NCBI GenBank assembly: GCA_002438845.1
Contig: DJRG01000042.1
Location: forward strand, 1 to 64,000
DNA from: Bacteroidales bacterium UBA6366
GTDB lineage: Bacteria; Bacteroidota; Bacteroidia; Bacteroidales; UBA932
Reading direction: 5' to 3'
Length of the DNA stretch: 64,000 nt
Shown here: in pieces, positions 1 through 9,411 of the stretch
Numbering within the stretch: position 1 is the first letter of the stretch
Layout: each line of letters opens with the position of its first letter
Position numbers and translations under genes: made by a program
The notes under the pieces: generated by a model
What the model saw: only the letters and a program-made list of their open reading frames with translations
Told to the model about the DNA's origin: nothing
The model's database searches: none

Positions 1-3000
1 GCCCAGACCATAGACATCAAAGGAACCGTCATCGACGAGAACGGAGAACCCGTTGCCGGTGCTTCGGTGATCATCAAAGGAACCACCAAGGGACGCATGG
101 CGGAACCAGACGGCAGTTTCTCTCTGTCAGGAGTCAAGACAACGGACAAACTTCAAGTCTCATGCCTCGGCTATCTTCCGGTTGAAGTGGATCCGAAACT
201 GGTTATGAGGATAACTCTCAAGGCCGACCAGAAACTGCTCGATGAGGTCCTTGTGGTTGCTTTCGGCCAGCAGACCAAATCTTCTTTCACGGGATCCGCC
301 TCAGTGGTGAAGAGTGACGTCCTTGAAAAGAAGCAGCTCACCAACGTGTTCAGCGGACTTCAAGGAGAGGTGGCCGGACTTCAGATGGTAGGAAATTCCG
401 GTTCTCCTACGGCCACCCCATCCATCGCTATTCGAGGATTCGGTTCCATCAATGCCGGCACATCTCCTTTGATCATTGTCGATGGAGCTCCTTACGATGG
501 AGGATGGAACAATCTCAACCCTAATGACGTGGAAAGCATCACAGTCCTCAAGGACGCCGCCTCCAACGCCCTCTACGGAGCAAGAGGCGCCAACGGAGTG
601 ATCATGATCACCACGAAGAAAGGCAAGTCCGAGAACGCAGTGGTCACGCTTGACGCCAAATGGGGCGTGAACAGCCGGGCAACTCAGGAATATGACATAA
701 TCACCGACCCTGGCCAGTACTATGAGATGTACTACAAGGCACTGTACAACTACAACGTCCGTGACAACGGTCTGTCAGCTTATGATGCGCATGTCACCGC
801 CAACAGCACGCTTGGCAAACCTGCCTCTCAGGGCGGATTGGGCTACATTGTCTATTCAGTACCTGAAAATGAATATCTTATCGGAACGAACGGCAGGATC
901 AACCCTCACGCCACACTCGGAAACCGCGTCTACAACAATGGCAAATTCTACACGTTGATGCCTGATGATTGGATTGACGAAGCCTTCCGCAAGAGCCTGC
1001 GTCAGGAGTACAATCTCAGTCTGACCGGAGGAAGCGGCAAGATGAATTTCTACGGTTCACTCGGCTACCTGAACAACAAAGGCATAGCCTACAACTCTGA
1101 TTTTGAGCGTTACTCCGCCAGATTCAAGACAGACTACCAGGCAAAGGAGTGGCTCAAGGTCGGAGCGAGCCTGAGCTACACCCACACTAACCAGAATGAT
1201 GTCAATGACGGAGACAACCTCTTCACAATGGTGTCCGGACTGGCTCCTATCTATCCGGTTTACATCCGGGATGACAACGGAGACATCATGACCGATGAGA
1301 ACGGAAAACTTTACGACTATGGCTCAGGAGAGAACGGTGGGGCAAAACGTCCTGCGAATCTGCTCCCGGCCAGAAATCCGCTCCAAGCCAATGAGTTGAA
1401 CAAGAACGCCACTGTCGCCAACATCACCACTCTCAACGGCTATGCCGACTTCACTCCGATTGACGGGCTCAAGATTACCTTAAACGGAACAGTGACCGAC
1501 AACGAATGGAACAACACCTCAAAAGTTCAACCATTCTATGGGAACACGGCTTCTACCTACCCTGGAGGCTACATCTCAAAGACAGCGTATCAGACATTCA
1601 CTCTGAACTTCCAGCAGATCGTCAACTACACCAAACAGTTAGGCCGGCACAACATTTCCGTGATGGCCGGACATGAGAACTACAAGTACAACTACAACTA
1701 CGTTTGGGGTGACAGGGAGAACATGTTCTCTTACTTCGGGACAGACGAACTCAACGGAGCTGTCAAAGTCATCAAGAACGGCAGCTCCACGAGCCGCTAC
1801 AACACCGAAGGCTGGTTCAGCCGCGCGATGTACAACTTCGATGAAAAGTACTTCCTCTCGGCCTCATACCGCCGCGACGCGTCATCCAGATTCCATCCGG
1901 ATCATCGCTGGGGCAATTTCTACTCGGTCGGTGGAGCATGGACCATCAACAAAGAGAACTGGTTCGATGTCAACTGGATTGACATGCTCAAGCTCAAAGC
2001 CTCATGGGGCCAGCAGGGCAACGATGACATCGGAGACTACAGGTACACCGACACCTTCTCGATTGACAACGTCAACGGCCAGATAGCTCTTGTCCAAAGC
2101 GGAGTCGGAAATCCGAACATCACATGGGAGACCAACAGCAACTTCAACACCGGTCTGGAATTCGAGATATTCAAAAGCCGCCTTACCGGTAGCGTTGAGT
2201 ATTTCCATCGCAAGACCACTGACATGCTCTGCTTTGTCTATGTGCCGATGTCAGGTGGTTACGGTGGTTCCTACGACAATGTCGGAGACATGATGAACAA
2301 GGGTGTGGAACTGGATCTCCATTTCAATGTCATCAGGTCCAAGGATTTCAACTGGATGATCAATCTTAACGCCACCCATTTCAAGAATAAGGTGCTTATG
2401 CTCCAGGAAGACAACAAGAAGAACATCCTTGACGGTCATCCGGGCTATGTCAACGGCAACTATTTCTACGGTGAGGGCCTTTCCATCCACACATTCCGCA
2501 TGAAGAGGTTCGCCGGGGTGTCGGAGACTGGAGAGTCGCTGTGGTACCAGTTCAATGAGAGCACAGGTGAGACCACCACAACCACATCCAACTCAAAGGC
2601 CACTTACTACAACTGCGGAAACGCTGATCCAGATCTTTATGGAGGTTTCAGCACCACGCTGAACTTCAAGGGATTCGATCTCTCCGTCAACTTCAACTAC
2701 AGCATAGGAGGAAAAGCCATCGACAACGGCTACATGTCCCTGATGAACAACCCGTCCAACGGAAACACAGGATTCGCATTCCACAAGGATCTGCTTGACG
2801 CATGGTCTGAGACCAACACTGACTCATCTATCCCTCGTTTCCAGTACGCTGTCAAGGATGTTGACACCAGCGTGTCCTACCTGTCTGACAGATTCCTTAC
2901 CGATGCCGGCACACTTACCCTTCAAACCATCAATCTTGGCTACACATTGCCTAAAAACTGGGTGTCCAAGATGGGGCTCAGCAGCCTTAGGATCTATGTG

Positions 3001-3132
3001 TCAGGAGATAACCTTTATTACTGGAGCAAGCGGAAAGGATTCGACCCACGCGGAAGTTTCTGGGGAAGTTCCTCCACTTCATCATACTCACCGATGCGCA
3101 CATTCACCGGAGGCCTTACTGTTCAGTTCTAG
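1..3132 (+). CDS. SusC-like TonB-dependent outer-membrane transporter (5' truncated)
   Basis: The frame is open from base 1, so the true start and signal peptide lie before the window; 1043 residues are visible. The visible N-terminus (AQTIDIKGTVIDENGEPVAG) looks like the mature end just after signal cleavage, followed by a carboxypeptidase-D-regulatory-like domain (about residues 1-85). A TonB-box-like stretch (LDEVLVVAFG) comes next, then the plug domain with the typical LIIVDGAPY and SITVLKDAASNALYGARGANG motifs, then a long beta-barrel ending in Phe (GGLTVQF). The family imports oligosaccharides through the outer membrane using TonB energy, paired with a SusD lipoprotein; the SusD gene starts 15 bp downstream. 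Substrate cannot be read from the sequence. Family assignment is very sure. Confidence 0.96.
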   Translation, partial: AQTIDIKGTVIDENGEPVAGASVIIKGTTKGRMAEPDGSFSLSGVKTTDKLQVSCLGYLPVEVDPKLVMRITLKADQKLLDEVLVVAFGQQTKSSFTGSASVVKSDVLEKKQLTNVFSGLQGEVAGLQMVGNSGSPTATPSIAIRGFGSINAGTSPLIIVDGAPYDGGWNNLNPNDVESITVLKDAASNALYGARGANGVIMITTKKGKSENAVVTLDAKWGVNSRATQEYDIITDPGQYYEMYYKALYNYNVRDNGLSAYDAHVTANSTLGKPASQGGLGYIVYSVPENEYLIGTNGRINPHATLGNRVYNNGKFYTLMPDDWIDEAFRKSLRQEYNLSLTGGSGKMNFYGSLGYLNNKGIAYNSDFERYSARFKTDYQAKEWLKVGASLSYTHTNQNDVNDGDNLFTMVSGLAPIYPVYIRDDNGDIMTDENGKLYDYGSGENGGAKRPANLLPARNPLQANELNKNATVANITTLNGYADFTPIDGLKITLNGTVTDNEWNNTSKVQPFYGNTASTYPGGYISKTAYQTFTLNFQQIVNYTKQLGRHNISVMAGHENYKYNYNYVWGDRENMFSYFGTDELNGAVKVIKNGSSTSRYNTEGWFSRAMYNFDEKYFLSASYRRDASSRFHPDHRWGNFYSVGGAWTINKENWFDVNWIDMLKLKASWGQQGNDDIGDYRYTDTFSIDNVNGQIALVQSGVGNPNITWETNSNFNTGLEFEIFKSRLTGSVEYFHRKTTDMLCFVYVPMSGGYGGSYDNVGDMMNKGVELDLHFNVIRSKDFNWMINLNATHFKNKVLMLQEDNKKNILDGHPGYVNGNYFYGEGLSIHTFRMKRFAGVSETGESLWYQFNESTGETTTTTSNSKATYYNCGNADPDLYGGFSTTLNFKGFDLSVNFNYSIGGKAIDNGYMSLMNNPSNGNTGFAFHKDLLDAWSETNTDSSIPRFQYAVKDVDTSVSYLSDRFLTDAGTLTLQTINLGYTLPKNWVSKMGLSSLRIYVSGDNLYYWSKRKGFDPRGSFWGSSSTSSYSPMRTFTGGLTVQF

Positions 3133-3147
3133 ATAATTTAAGCGACA

Positions 3148-4881
3148 ATGAATATGAAAAGATACATTTACATCTTGACTACCATCCTTTGCTCCACATT
3201 CTGCGCAACTGGATGTATCGAGGAGACTTTCCCAAGCGACACCGCCACTCCGGATCAGATCCAGGGGGCATCGTCTTTAGCGCACTTGACCAACAGTCTC
3301 CCTGCATTTCTTGTGACATGGAACACCTACGGAGGAAGTGATTATCTGACGGACTGGGGATATCCTTGCCAAATGTACATGCGCGAGATCATGGGAGAGG
3401 ATTTCCCGATGGCCGACAACGGTTACAACTATTGGATTTACACGGAAAACGCGACATCATTGCGTTACACCTACTACTATCCTTACTACTATTACTATTC
3501 CTTCATCAAGAACGCGAACAATGTCATTTCGCTGAGTTCATCGATGAATCCTAAAGAGAATGAGGGAGTAAGGCATTATCTCGGTGTTGGACTTGGCTAC
3601 AGAGCCATGCTCTACCTTGACCTGAGCCGCTTGTTCGAATACCGTGCGACTGGAGTAGCCTCCCTTGACAATGATGCCAATGAAAAGGGATGTTACGGTG
3701 TGACTGTTCCTATCGTGGATGAGAACACAACCAAAGATGAGCTGACAAACAATCCTTGCGCACCGTTCTACACCATGTACCGTTTCATCATGAACGATCT
3801 GAATCGTGCGGAAGAATGCTTGAACGGATATTCAAGGACAAGCAAGGCATTCATGGATCAGAGTGTTATCTATGGTTTGAAGACTCGTCTGTGGCTGGAG
3901 ATGGCAACCCGATTCGAGAAGGATCCTCAAGCCTTGGCAAAACAGATCGAAGCTGACAATGATTCCGATGGCTACGGCAAAACAGGGATCACCTCCGCCA
4001 ACGATTGTTATGCGAAGGCCGCTGAATATGCCGGCAAAGTCATCGCGAACGCTTCCTACTCACCTCTTACCCAAGATCAATGGAGCGATCCTCAGACAGG
4101 CTTCAACAGCCCTCAACCATCATGGATTCTGGGGACCTCAGTCACAAGCAAGGAGCAGATAGACGACATCTACTGGAGCACCTTCCTTGGTTACATGGCA
4201 TCCGAAGCTGACTGGGGCATGACAAACATCAGCTACAATGCTTACCGCTGCATCGGTGAGGCCCTCTACAGCAAGATTTCCGACAGTGACTGGCGGAAGA
4301 ACAGTTGGGTATCTCCGGATGATGCCGGCAAGAACCCTGCTCCCGCAAAATATCGCACATCCGTCTCCGAGACAAAATGGAGCGAGATTCCGGCCTACGC
4401 CAATCTGAAATTCCGTCCCGGCAGCGGCTCCCTGACGGTTTTGGAAACGGGTCTTGTCGCCAGCCTGCCTCTGATGCGAATCGAGGAGATGTACTTCGAC
4501 TATTTCGAGGCTGTGGCCCACACTGAAGGAGTAGCTTCAGCTTCGTCGAAGCTTCAGGAGTTCATGAACACCTATCGCTACACCGATGGTTCCTACACCT
4601 GCACAGCAGCCGATCTCGACTCATTCATCAATGAGCTTATGATCCAACGCAGAATCGAGTTTTGGGGAGAAGGCATCAACTACTTTGACTACAAGCGCTT
4701 GGCCTTGGCTGTCACAAGGAATTACGAAGGCACCAACTACGAGACCGAGTACAGGCTGAACTCTTACAAGGGCTATGTCGCCCCATGGATGAACTACATG
4801 ATTCCTGAAAGCGAAAAAGACCGCAATCAGGCCGTCATCATCTCGCCGAATCCGTCAGGAGTCATCACAGTGCAACAATAA
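3148..4881 (+). CDS. SusD/RagB-family glycan-binding surface lipoprotein
   Basis: 577 residues. It begins with a lipoprotein signal (MNMKRYIYILTTILCSTFCATGC, Cys about 23); a second ATG two codons in (3154) could also be the start. The body is alpha-helical with TPR-like repeats, and the C-terminal half carries the usual SusD signature (LMIQRRIEFWGEGINYFDYKRL split around residues 495-515). SusD proteins cap the SusC barrel and bind the incoming oligosaccharide on the cell surface. It lies 15 bp after the SusC gene and 18 bp before the next lipoprotein gene, so the four genes 1-7295 read as one operon. An unusual run of Tyr codons (YTYYYPYYYYYS, about residues 109-120) sits near the N-terminus. 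Confidence 0.94.
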   Translation: MNMKRYIYILTTILCSTFCATGCIEETFPSDTATPDQIQGASSLAHLTNSLPAFLVTWNTYGGSDYLTDWGYPCQMYMREIMGEDFPMADNGYNYWIYTENATSLRYTYYYPYYYYYSFIKNANNVISLSSSMNPKENEGVRHYLGVGLGYRAMLYLDLSRLFEYRATGVASLDNDANEKGCYGVTVPIVDENTTKDELTNNPCAPFYTMYRFIMNDLNRAEECLNGYSRTSKAFMDQSVIYGLKTRLWLEMATRFEKDPQALAKQIEADNDSDGYGKTGITSANDCYAKAAEYAGKVIANASYSPLTQDQWSDPQTGFNSPQPSWILGTSVTSKEQIDDIYWSTFLGYMASEADWGMTNISYNAYRCIGEALYSKISDSDWRKNSWVSPDDAGKNPAPAKYRTSVSETKWSEIPAYANLKFRPGSGSLTVLETGLVASLPLMRIEEMYFDYFEAVAHTEGVASASSKLQEFMNTYRYTDGSYTCTAADLDSFINELMIQRRIEFWGEGINYFDYKRLALAVTRNYEGTNYETEYRLNSYKGYVAPWMNYMIPESEKDRNQAVIISPNPSGVITVQQ

Positions 4882-4899
4882 CTAAGAGGAGAAATCAAA

Positions 4900-5877
4900 A
4901 TGAAAAGATTCAACGAATATATCTACGCGGCAGCGGCTGGAATCGCGATTCTCTTGTCCGCATCCTGCGACAAGAATGACAGTTACGAAAAAGGTCCTGA
5001 GACCTCACCAGACTGCATTTCCGCATATTTCCCATCCTCAAACCAGGCAGATTACACACTGACTCCGGAAGAATATTCAGCGTCTGACGTCCTCTCGCTG
5101 ACCGTGTCACGCACAGTCTCTGACAACGCGGCCTCAGTGCCTGTGATTGTCGTGTCAAAAGACGATGTGTTTGAAGTTCCTTCGACAGTGGAGTTCAATG
5201 CCGGAGAGTCTGAAGCCAATCTCGACATCAAGATGAACGGTCTGGAGCAAAAGGTGGACTACACTTTCACCGTCAGGCTCGGAGACGACCATGTCGATCA
5301 TTATGCCGTTCTGGATGGCTCTGATGTGTTCACCGGAAACGTTGTGATCGCCCGTTGGGTGAAGGTTGTGAAGAACGCCCGCTTCATGTATGACGGTCAG
5401 AGGTTCCCTGACACTTACTCTGACATCTACAATCTCGAAGGCTACAACAAGTTCTACATAGAGAATTTCCTCGGATCCGGAGTCAACCTCGGTTTCTCAA
5501 TCAAGAGCTACGATGATGAAGCCGAGAAATTTGTGGTCTTCTCTCCAGAGGACAGATCCACTTGGAAAGGCACATTCATCCCGCTTGATCACTACATGGA
5601 TGACCCGGACGGTGGTTCATGGTGGTGGCTGATGAATAATGTAGCCAACCAAGACTATGCCTCATGGACACCGGAGGGAGCCACAGACGGATTCAGCGCC
5701 ATCAACTTCTACAAGGATGAGTCCTCTACGTACTACGCCTACATCGACATGAACGGCAGCACAGAGAAATCCACAGGATTCCTTTGTTCCTATGGCTATC
5801 TGGCCAACGATGACAACACCGGCTACGTGTACATCTATATGTACTGGAACAGCAATGACATACCGGCAGCAGAATAA
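4900..5877 (+). CDS. Surface lipoprotein, SusE/F-position, DUF4843-like
   Basis: 325 residues with a clear lipoprotein signal (MKRFNEYIYAAAAGIAILLSASC). Residues about 40-135 form a beta-rich Calx-beta/DUF4843-like domain with the sequence pattern VPVIVVSKDDVFEVPSTVEF and a repeated-strand look. The C-terminal 190 residues are rich in Trp, Tyr and Asp (for example GGSWWWLMNN), as expected for a carbohydrate-binding surface protein. It follows SusD directly (18 bp) with a good purine-rich ribosome site (AAGAGGAG, about 4886). By position it is the SusE/SusF-type accessory glycan binder of this PUL. That role is inferred from context; I recognise no specific binding family. Confidence 0.8.
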   Translation: MKRFNEYIYAAAAGIAILLSASCDKNDSYEKGPETSPDCISAYFPSSNQADYTLTPEEYSASDVLSLTVSRTVSDNAASVPVIVVSKDDVFEVPSTVEFNAGESEANLDIKMNGLEQKVDYTFTVRLGDDHVDHYAVLDGSDVFTGNVVIARWVKVVKNARFMYDGQRFPDTYSDIYNLEGYNKFYIENFLGSGVNLGFSIKSYDDEAEKFVVFSPEDRSTWKGTFIPLDHYMDDPDGGSWWWLMNNVANQDYASWTPEGATDGFSAINFYKDESSTYYAYIDMNGSTEKSTGFLCSYGYLANDDNTGYVYIYMYWNSNDIPAAE

Positions 5878-5888
5878 CAGACAAAATC

Positions 5889-7295
5889 ATGAAACATCTA
5901 TTTTCAAAAATCAATATGAGGTATTATTTACCGCTCGTGCTTCTGAGCATCGGAATATTCACCTCCTGCAAGGACGAGGATCCGGTCACGACTCCTCTCC
6001 AGACCCCGACAGGAGAAGTCTATAAGGCGACTGTCAGCTCTCTGACTTTCCAATGGGAAAACATCAAGGACGCCACTCAGTACGGCTACGAGCTGATGGA
6101 TCCTGAGAACAACGTCGTTTATGGTGATGTGACGACAGGCACCGCCGCGACTTTCACAGGCCTTAAGGACAACACCACTTACACTCTCAACGTCTGGGCC
6201 TACTCAAGTTTCGGTTCTTCGTACGAAAAATCCAGCATCGCCACTCTGACCGGCACGACTCCGGCAATCGTACAGTTGGCTACCCCAAAACTGTCCGTTG
6301 AAGTTAATGGTGGCGCGTTGGCTACTTGGGAGGAAGTGCCTAACGCCACGCATTACATCCTGACTATCTTGATCAACGGAGGGACAGAAAGATCATGGGA
6401 TATCACAGGAACGGAAATCACGATCGGAAATCTTTCGACCGGCACTTACACCGTCTCACTAAAAGCCGTCAGTGATGACGAAGCATTCAGTGACTCAGAA
6501 TTGGCCACCGCCACTTTTGAGATTGAGAAACAAGAAGCCTGGAGGGTCAACGGAACCTTCGATGACGGAACTGGCAACAAGTGGGATGTGACGATGATCG
6601 CCTGGAACAACGGTACCTACACCCTGAAGAACTGGTACAACGTAGATGGTTACGACCTTGAATTCTCTGTCAACGACGACACAAGCATCAACATCCTTAA
6701 CTGCTATGAGCCTTACCTGCCGAACATCTGGGTCAAGACAGGCGGCGAAGAGGGCAACGAGTGGATAGAGCTTTACACAGCGACAAACGGAAGTGATTTC
6801 TACTCCAGCTTCGCCGGTTCAAAGGCCGAAGGAGGCAACGTTTGGTTCTACAGCTACAAGACAAGCGGCTACGCTGAGTTCTCCTGGAGCGGCAGTGGCG
6901 CCAGTCTTATCGATGAGATTGTCGGAACATACAGTCAGAACGGGAAAGGTACCGACTACACCGATGTCTATGGCTATGGTGTCGAATTCACCGCCACGAA
7001 CGATGTCACCATCGAAAAAACAGGTGACAAAACAATCAAAATGACCGGATTCTTCACCGATGGCACAGAACTGACCGCCACATTGGACGAGAATGCCAGA
7101 ACTTTGACCTTTGACATCAGCGTCTGGCTGACCTACTACTACTTCTCCGCAGCCGGGAATGTGTCAGCACCTGTTGTGGCGACCATCGACAAAGACGGAA
7201 CAATCTCATTCTCGGATTGGTCAGCAATGGCTGAATATTCAGGAGCCTATTACGACTACGTTTCAGGCACAAGTACGACTCTGTCCAAGAAATAA
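5889..7295 (+). CDS. Fibronectin type III surface lipoprotein
   Basis: 468 residues. The lipobox is GIFTSC; either the ATG at 5889 or the one at 5916 (MRYYLPLVLLS) could start it. Two fibronectin-III-like modules follow (about residues 40-125 and 130-215), recognisable by TVSSLTFQWENIKDATQYGY, LKDNTTYTLNVWAYSS and the second copy LATWEEVPNATHYILTI. The remaining 250 residues are beta-rich with many aromatic residues. It is the last gene of the operon, 11 bp after its neighbour and 59 bp before a strong terminator. Likely a spaced-out glycan-binding protein on the surface (SusF-like position); ligand unknown. Confidence 0.8.
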   Translation: MKHLFSKINMRYYLPLVLLSIGIFTSCKDEDPVTTPLQTPTGEVYKATVSSLTFQWENIKDATQYGYELMDPENNVVYGDVTTGTAATFTGLKDNTTYTLNVWAYSSFGSSYEKSSIATLTGTTPAIVQLATPKLSVEVNGGALATWEEVPNATHYILTILINGGTERSWDITGTEITIGNLSTGTYTVSLKAVSDDEAFSDSELATATFEIEKQEAWRVNGTFDDGTGNKWDVTMIAWNNGTYTLKNWYNVDGYDLEFSVNDDTSINILNCYEPYLPNIWVKTGGEEGNEWIELYTATNGSDFYSSFAGSKAEGGNVWFYSYKTSGYAEFSWSGSGASLIDEIVGTYSQNGKGTDYTDVYGYGVEFTATNDVTIEKTGDKTIKMTGFFTDGTELTATLDENARTLTFDISVWLTYYYFSAAGNVSAPVVATIDKDGTISFSDWSAMAEYSGAYYDYVSGTSTTLSKK

Positions 7296-7354
7296 CAACG
7301 ACATTCATTATCGCCGGCCAGGACCGCATAGTTCTGAAGCGACGAACAACTGAA

Positions 7355-7383
7355 GGGGATGGCCAAATGGCCACCCCCTTTTT
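7355..7383 (+). terminator. Rho-independent terminator after the first PUL
   Basis: A GGGG-A-TGGCC arm, loop AAAT and GGCCA-CCCC arm (one bulged A) is followed by five T residues. It lies 59 bp after the fibronectin-type lipoprotein gene. Because the stem is nearly symmetrical and preceded on the other strand by A residues, it may also stop transcription of the convergent GH127 operon that ends at 7439. Confidence 0.85.
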
Positions 7384-7438
7384 CATAACGTTCAATCATC
7401 AATGAAGATTATTTCACATCAAAAAACTTTCAAACAAA

Positions 7439-9397
7439 TCAAAGCTGGTTCTTGAGCCACACTCTCATGGAAGTCTTGTCGCAGCGGTTGTCCCAGCTGT
7501 AGTATGGAATAAGACTTATCCGCCCGTCAGTTCCATCATTGGAAACCAATGAGACGATGCCATTCAAATTTCCTCCTGATATGATCTCCTCATCGAATGT
7601 GATTTCTGTGCTGACTCTCATGTCCTGCGGTTTCTCATTGTTGCCGACGTTCTCCGCACAGTAGACGACCGGACCACGCACGACAGCCACGCAGCCTTTG
7701 TCCTCCGTAACCCTGTCGTCAGCCTTTACCAGACGCGGCTGAATGCCGAGGTCTAGATCAACCACATCCCCCGAACTCCATTTCCGGTCTATGACAGCGA
7801 AGCCTTTGTCCATTCTGTAATCGACCGGATTCCCGTTGACCATGACTGAGATCTTTCCCTGCTTGCCATCGACATAAGTGTAAAGATCACCCGGAGCGAA
7901 AGACCCGGAGGTACTCCACCTCGGAATCCTGAGCCTTACAGTGAAGGTCTTCGGCCTGTCCGGGCTGACAGTCAGACGTACCCTCCCGTCGTACGGGTAC
8001 TCTGTGGTCTGGACAAGCCCGACATCACACTTTCCAAGACTTATGTTGGTCTCGTTAGACGCGTAGAGGGTCACATAGATGTCATTGTCAGAGCAGGCAT
8101 ACATGTACCCCGGGACCTGAAGGATCAACCTGGAGATGTTTGGCGGGCAGCATGCGCATCCAAACCACTCCGAACGGTTCACAGGAGACTCATCCGCGTC
8201 CACCTCAAGAGGATTGACGTAGAAGAACCGGTCGCCGCTCAGGCTTATTCCCGCCAACGCATTGTTGAACAACGAGAGTTCCGCGATGTCAAGGTACTTG
8301 GCATCCTTTTCAGCCAGGAACATTCCCATGTTGAAGAACACATTGGAGACAGCAGCGCAGGTCTCATTGTAAGCGAATTTGTTCGGCAGGTCATAAGCGG
8401 AGCCGAATCCCTCGATCCTTCTGTCTGCCCCGAGACCGCCTGTGATGTGCATCTTGGTGGAGACCAGATCCTCCCAGATGGTGTCAAGCGCGGGCTTATA
8501 TTCATCAATCCTCGCCAAAGCGTCAACCTGAGCCATTCCGGTGTAGAGATAAATCGCCCTGACGCAATGCCCCACGGCCTCTCTCTGGCTGGCGACCGGT
8601 AGGTGCTGCTGGGCATAGGTCGGAGAGTTCACCCCTTCGCCGTCAGGAATGAATGTGACTCCTCTTATGTCCAGGAACCTCTTCGCCATGTCCAGGTACA
8701 GCCTGTCTCCCGTCACCTTGTACAGTTTGCAGAGCGCCAACTCGATCTCCTCGTGTCCCGGAGCCTGATTGATCGGCTTGCCGTCATTGTAGTTCGGGTC
8801 ACCCTCGAAGAAAACACGGTTGATGTGTTTTGCGTTCTTTATGGCCACATCCAGCAACTGCCTCTTGCCTGTGGCTTGATAATAGGCGACGGCAGCCTCG
8901 TAAAGATGCCCCATGTTGTACAGTTCATGACTGTGGATGACATAGGAATATGGACGCTCACCCATCACATTGACATCCGGATTGCCGCAGATGTGCGAGA
9001 TGTAAAGGTAGCCGTCAGGCTTCTGGCATGCCGCAATCAAGGCGATCGTGGAATCCATGAACTCCTCAAGCTTTGGGTCACGGCGAAGTTGGATCGCATA
9101 GGCCACACCCTCCATCACCTTGTACATGTCAGAACTGATAAACCTATGGGTCTTTGGAAGTTTCGTAGACTTACCATCCAGCCAGTCACGGCAAAGACGG
9201 AAACGCTCCACAGCCGGAGCGCAGTGTTCCACAGAGAAAGGGACTGTCACGTCCAGTTCCGTCTCCATTCTTGGCTGCCAGAATCCACCTGTGACCTTAA
9301 CCTCGGTGAAAGGGACATTCCGCACCGCCCCATCTTCATGAGATGAGCACGAGAGCAGACCCGCAAAAGCGATCGATAATATCAAGATTCTTTTCAT
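7439..9397 (-). CDS. GH127-family beta-L-arabinofuranosidase (DUF1680), lipoprotein
   Basis: 652 residues from the ATG at 9397, chosen because it gives a perfect lipoprotein signal (MKRILILSIAFAGLLSC) and a 14 bp gap to the upstream stop; the longer open frame to 9457 would overlap the upstream gene. GH127 enzymes are retaining glycosidases that use a zinc-bound Cys nucleophile. The three-Cys/one-Glu zinc set is visible: Glu345-Thr-Cys347 (NETCAAVSN) and Cys416-Cys417 (GCACCPPNISRL), nearly the same spacing and numbers as in the characterised Bifidobacterium enzyme HypBA1. It would remove terminal beta-L-arabinofuranose. Last gene of the PUL operon; the neighbouring DUF1680 gene has the same motif. 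Confidence 0.93.
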   Translation of the reverse strand: MKRILILSIAFAGLLSCSSHEDGAVRNVPFTEVKVTGGFWQPRMETELDVTVPFSVEHCAPAVERFRLCRDWLDGKSTKLPKTHRFISSDMYKVMEGVAYAIQLRRDPKLEEFMDSTIALIAACQKPDGYLYISHICGNPDVNVMGERPYSYVIHSHELYNMGHLYEAAVAYYQATGKRQLLDVAIKNAKHINRVFFEGDPNYNDGKPINQAPGHEEIELALCKLYKVTGDRLYLDMAKRFLDIRGVTFIPDGEGVNSPTYAQQHLPVASQREAVGHCVRAIYLYTGMAQVDALARIDEYKPALDTIWEDLVSTKMHITGGLGADRRIEGFGSAYDLPNKFAYNETCAAVSNVFFNMGMFLAEKDAKYLDIAELSLFNNALAGISLSGDRFFYVNPLEVDADESPVNRSEWFGCACCPPNISRLILQVPGYMYACSDNDIYVTLYASNETNISLGKCDVGLVQTTEYPYDGRVRLTVSPDRPKTFTVRLRIPRWSTSGSFAPGDLYTYVDGKQGKISVMVNGNPVDYRMDKGFAVIDRKWSSGDVVDLDLGIQPRLVKADDRVTEDKGCVAVVRGPVVYCAENVGNNEKPQDMRVSTEITFDEEIISGGNLNGIVSLVSNDGTDGRISLIPYYSWDNRCDKTSMRVWLKNQL

Positions 9398-9411
9398 AAC
9401 GCAAATATACT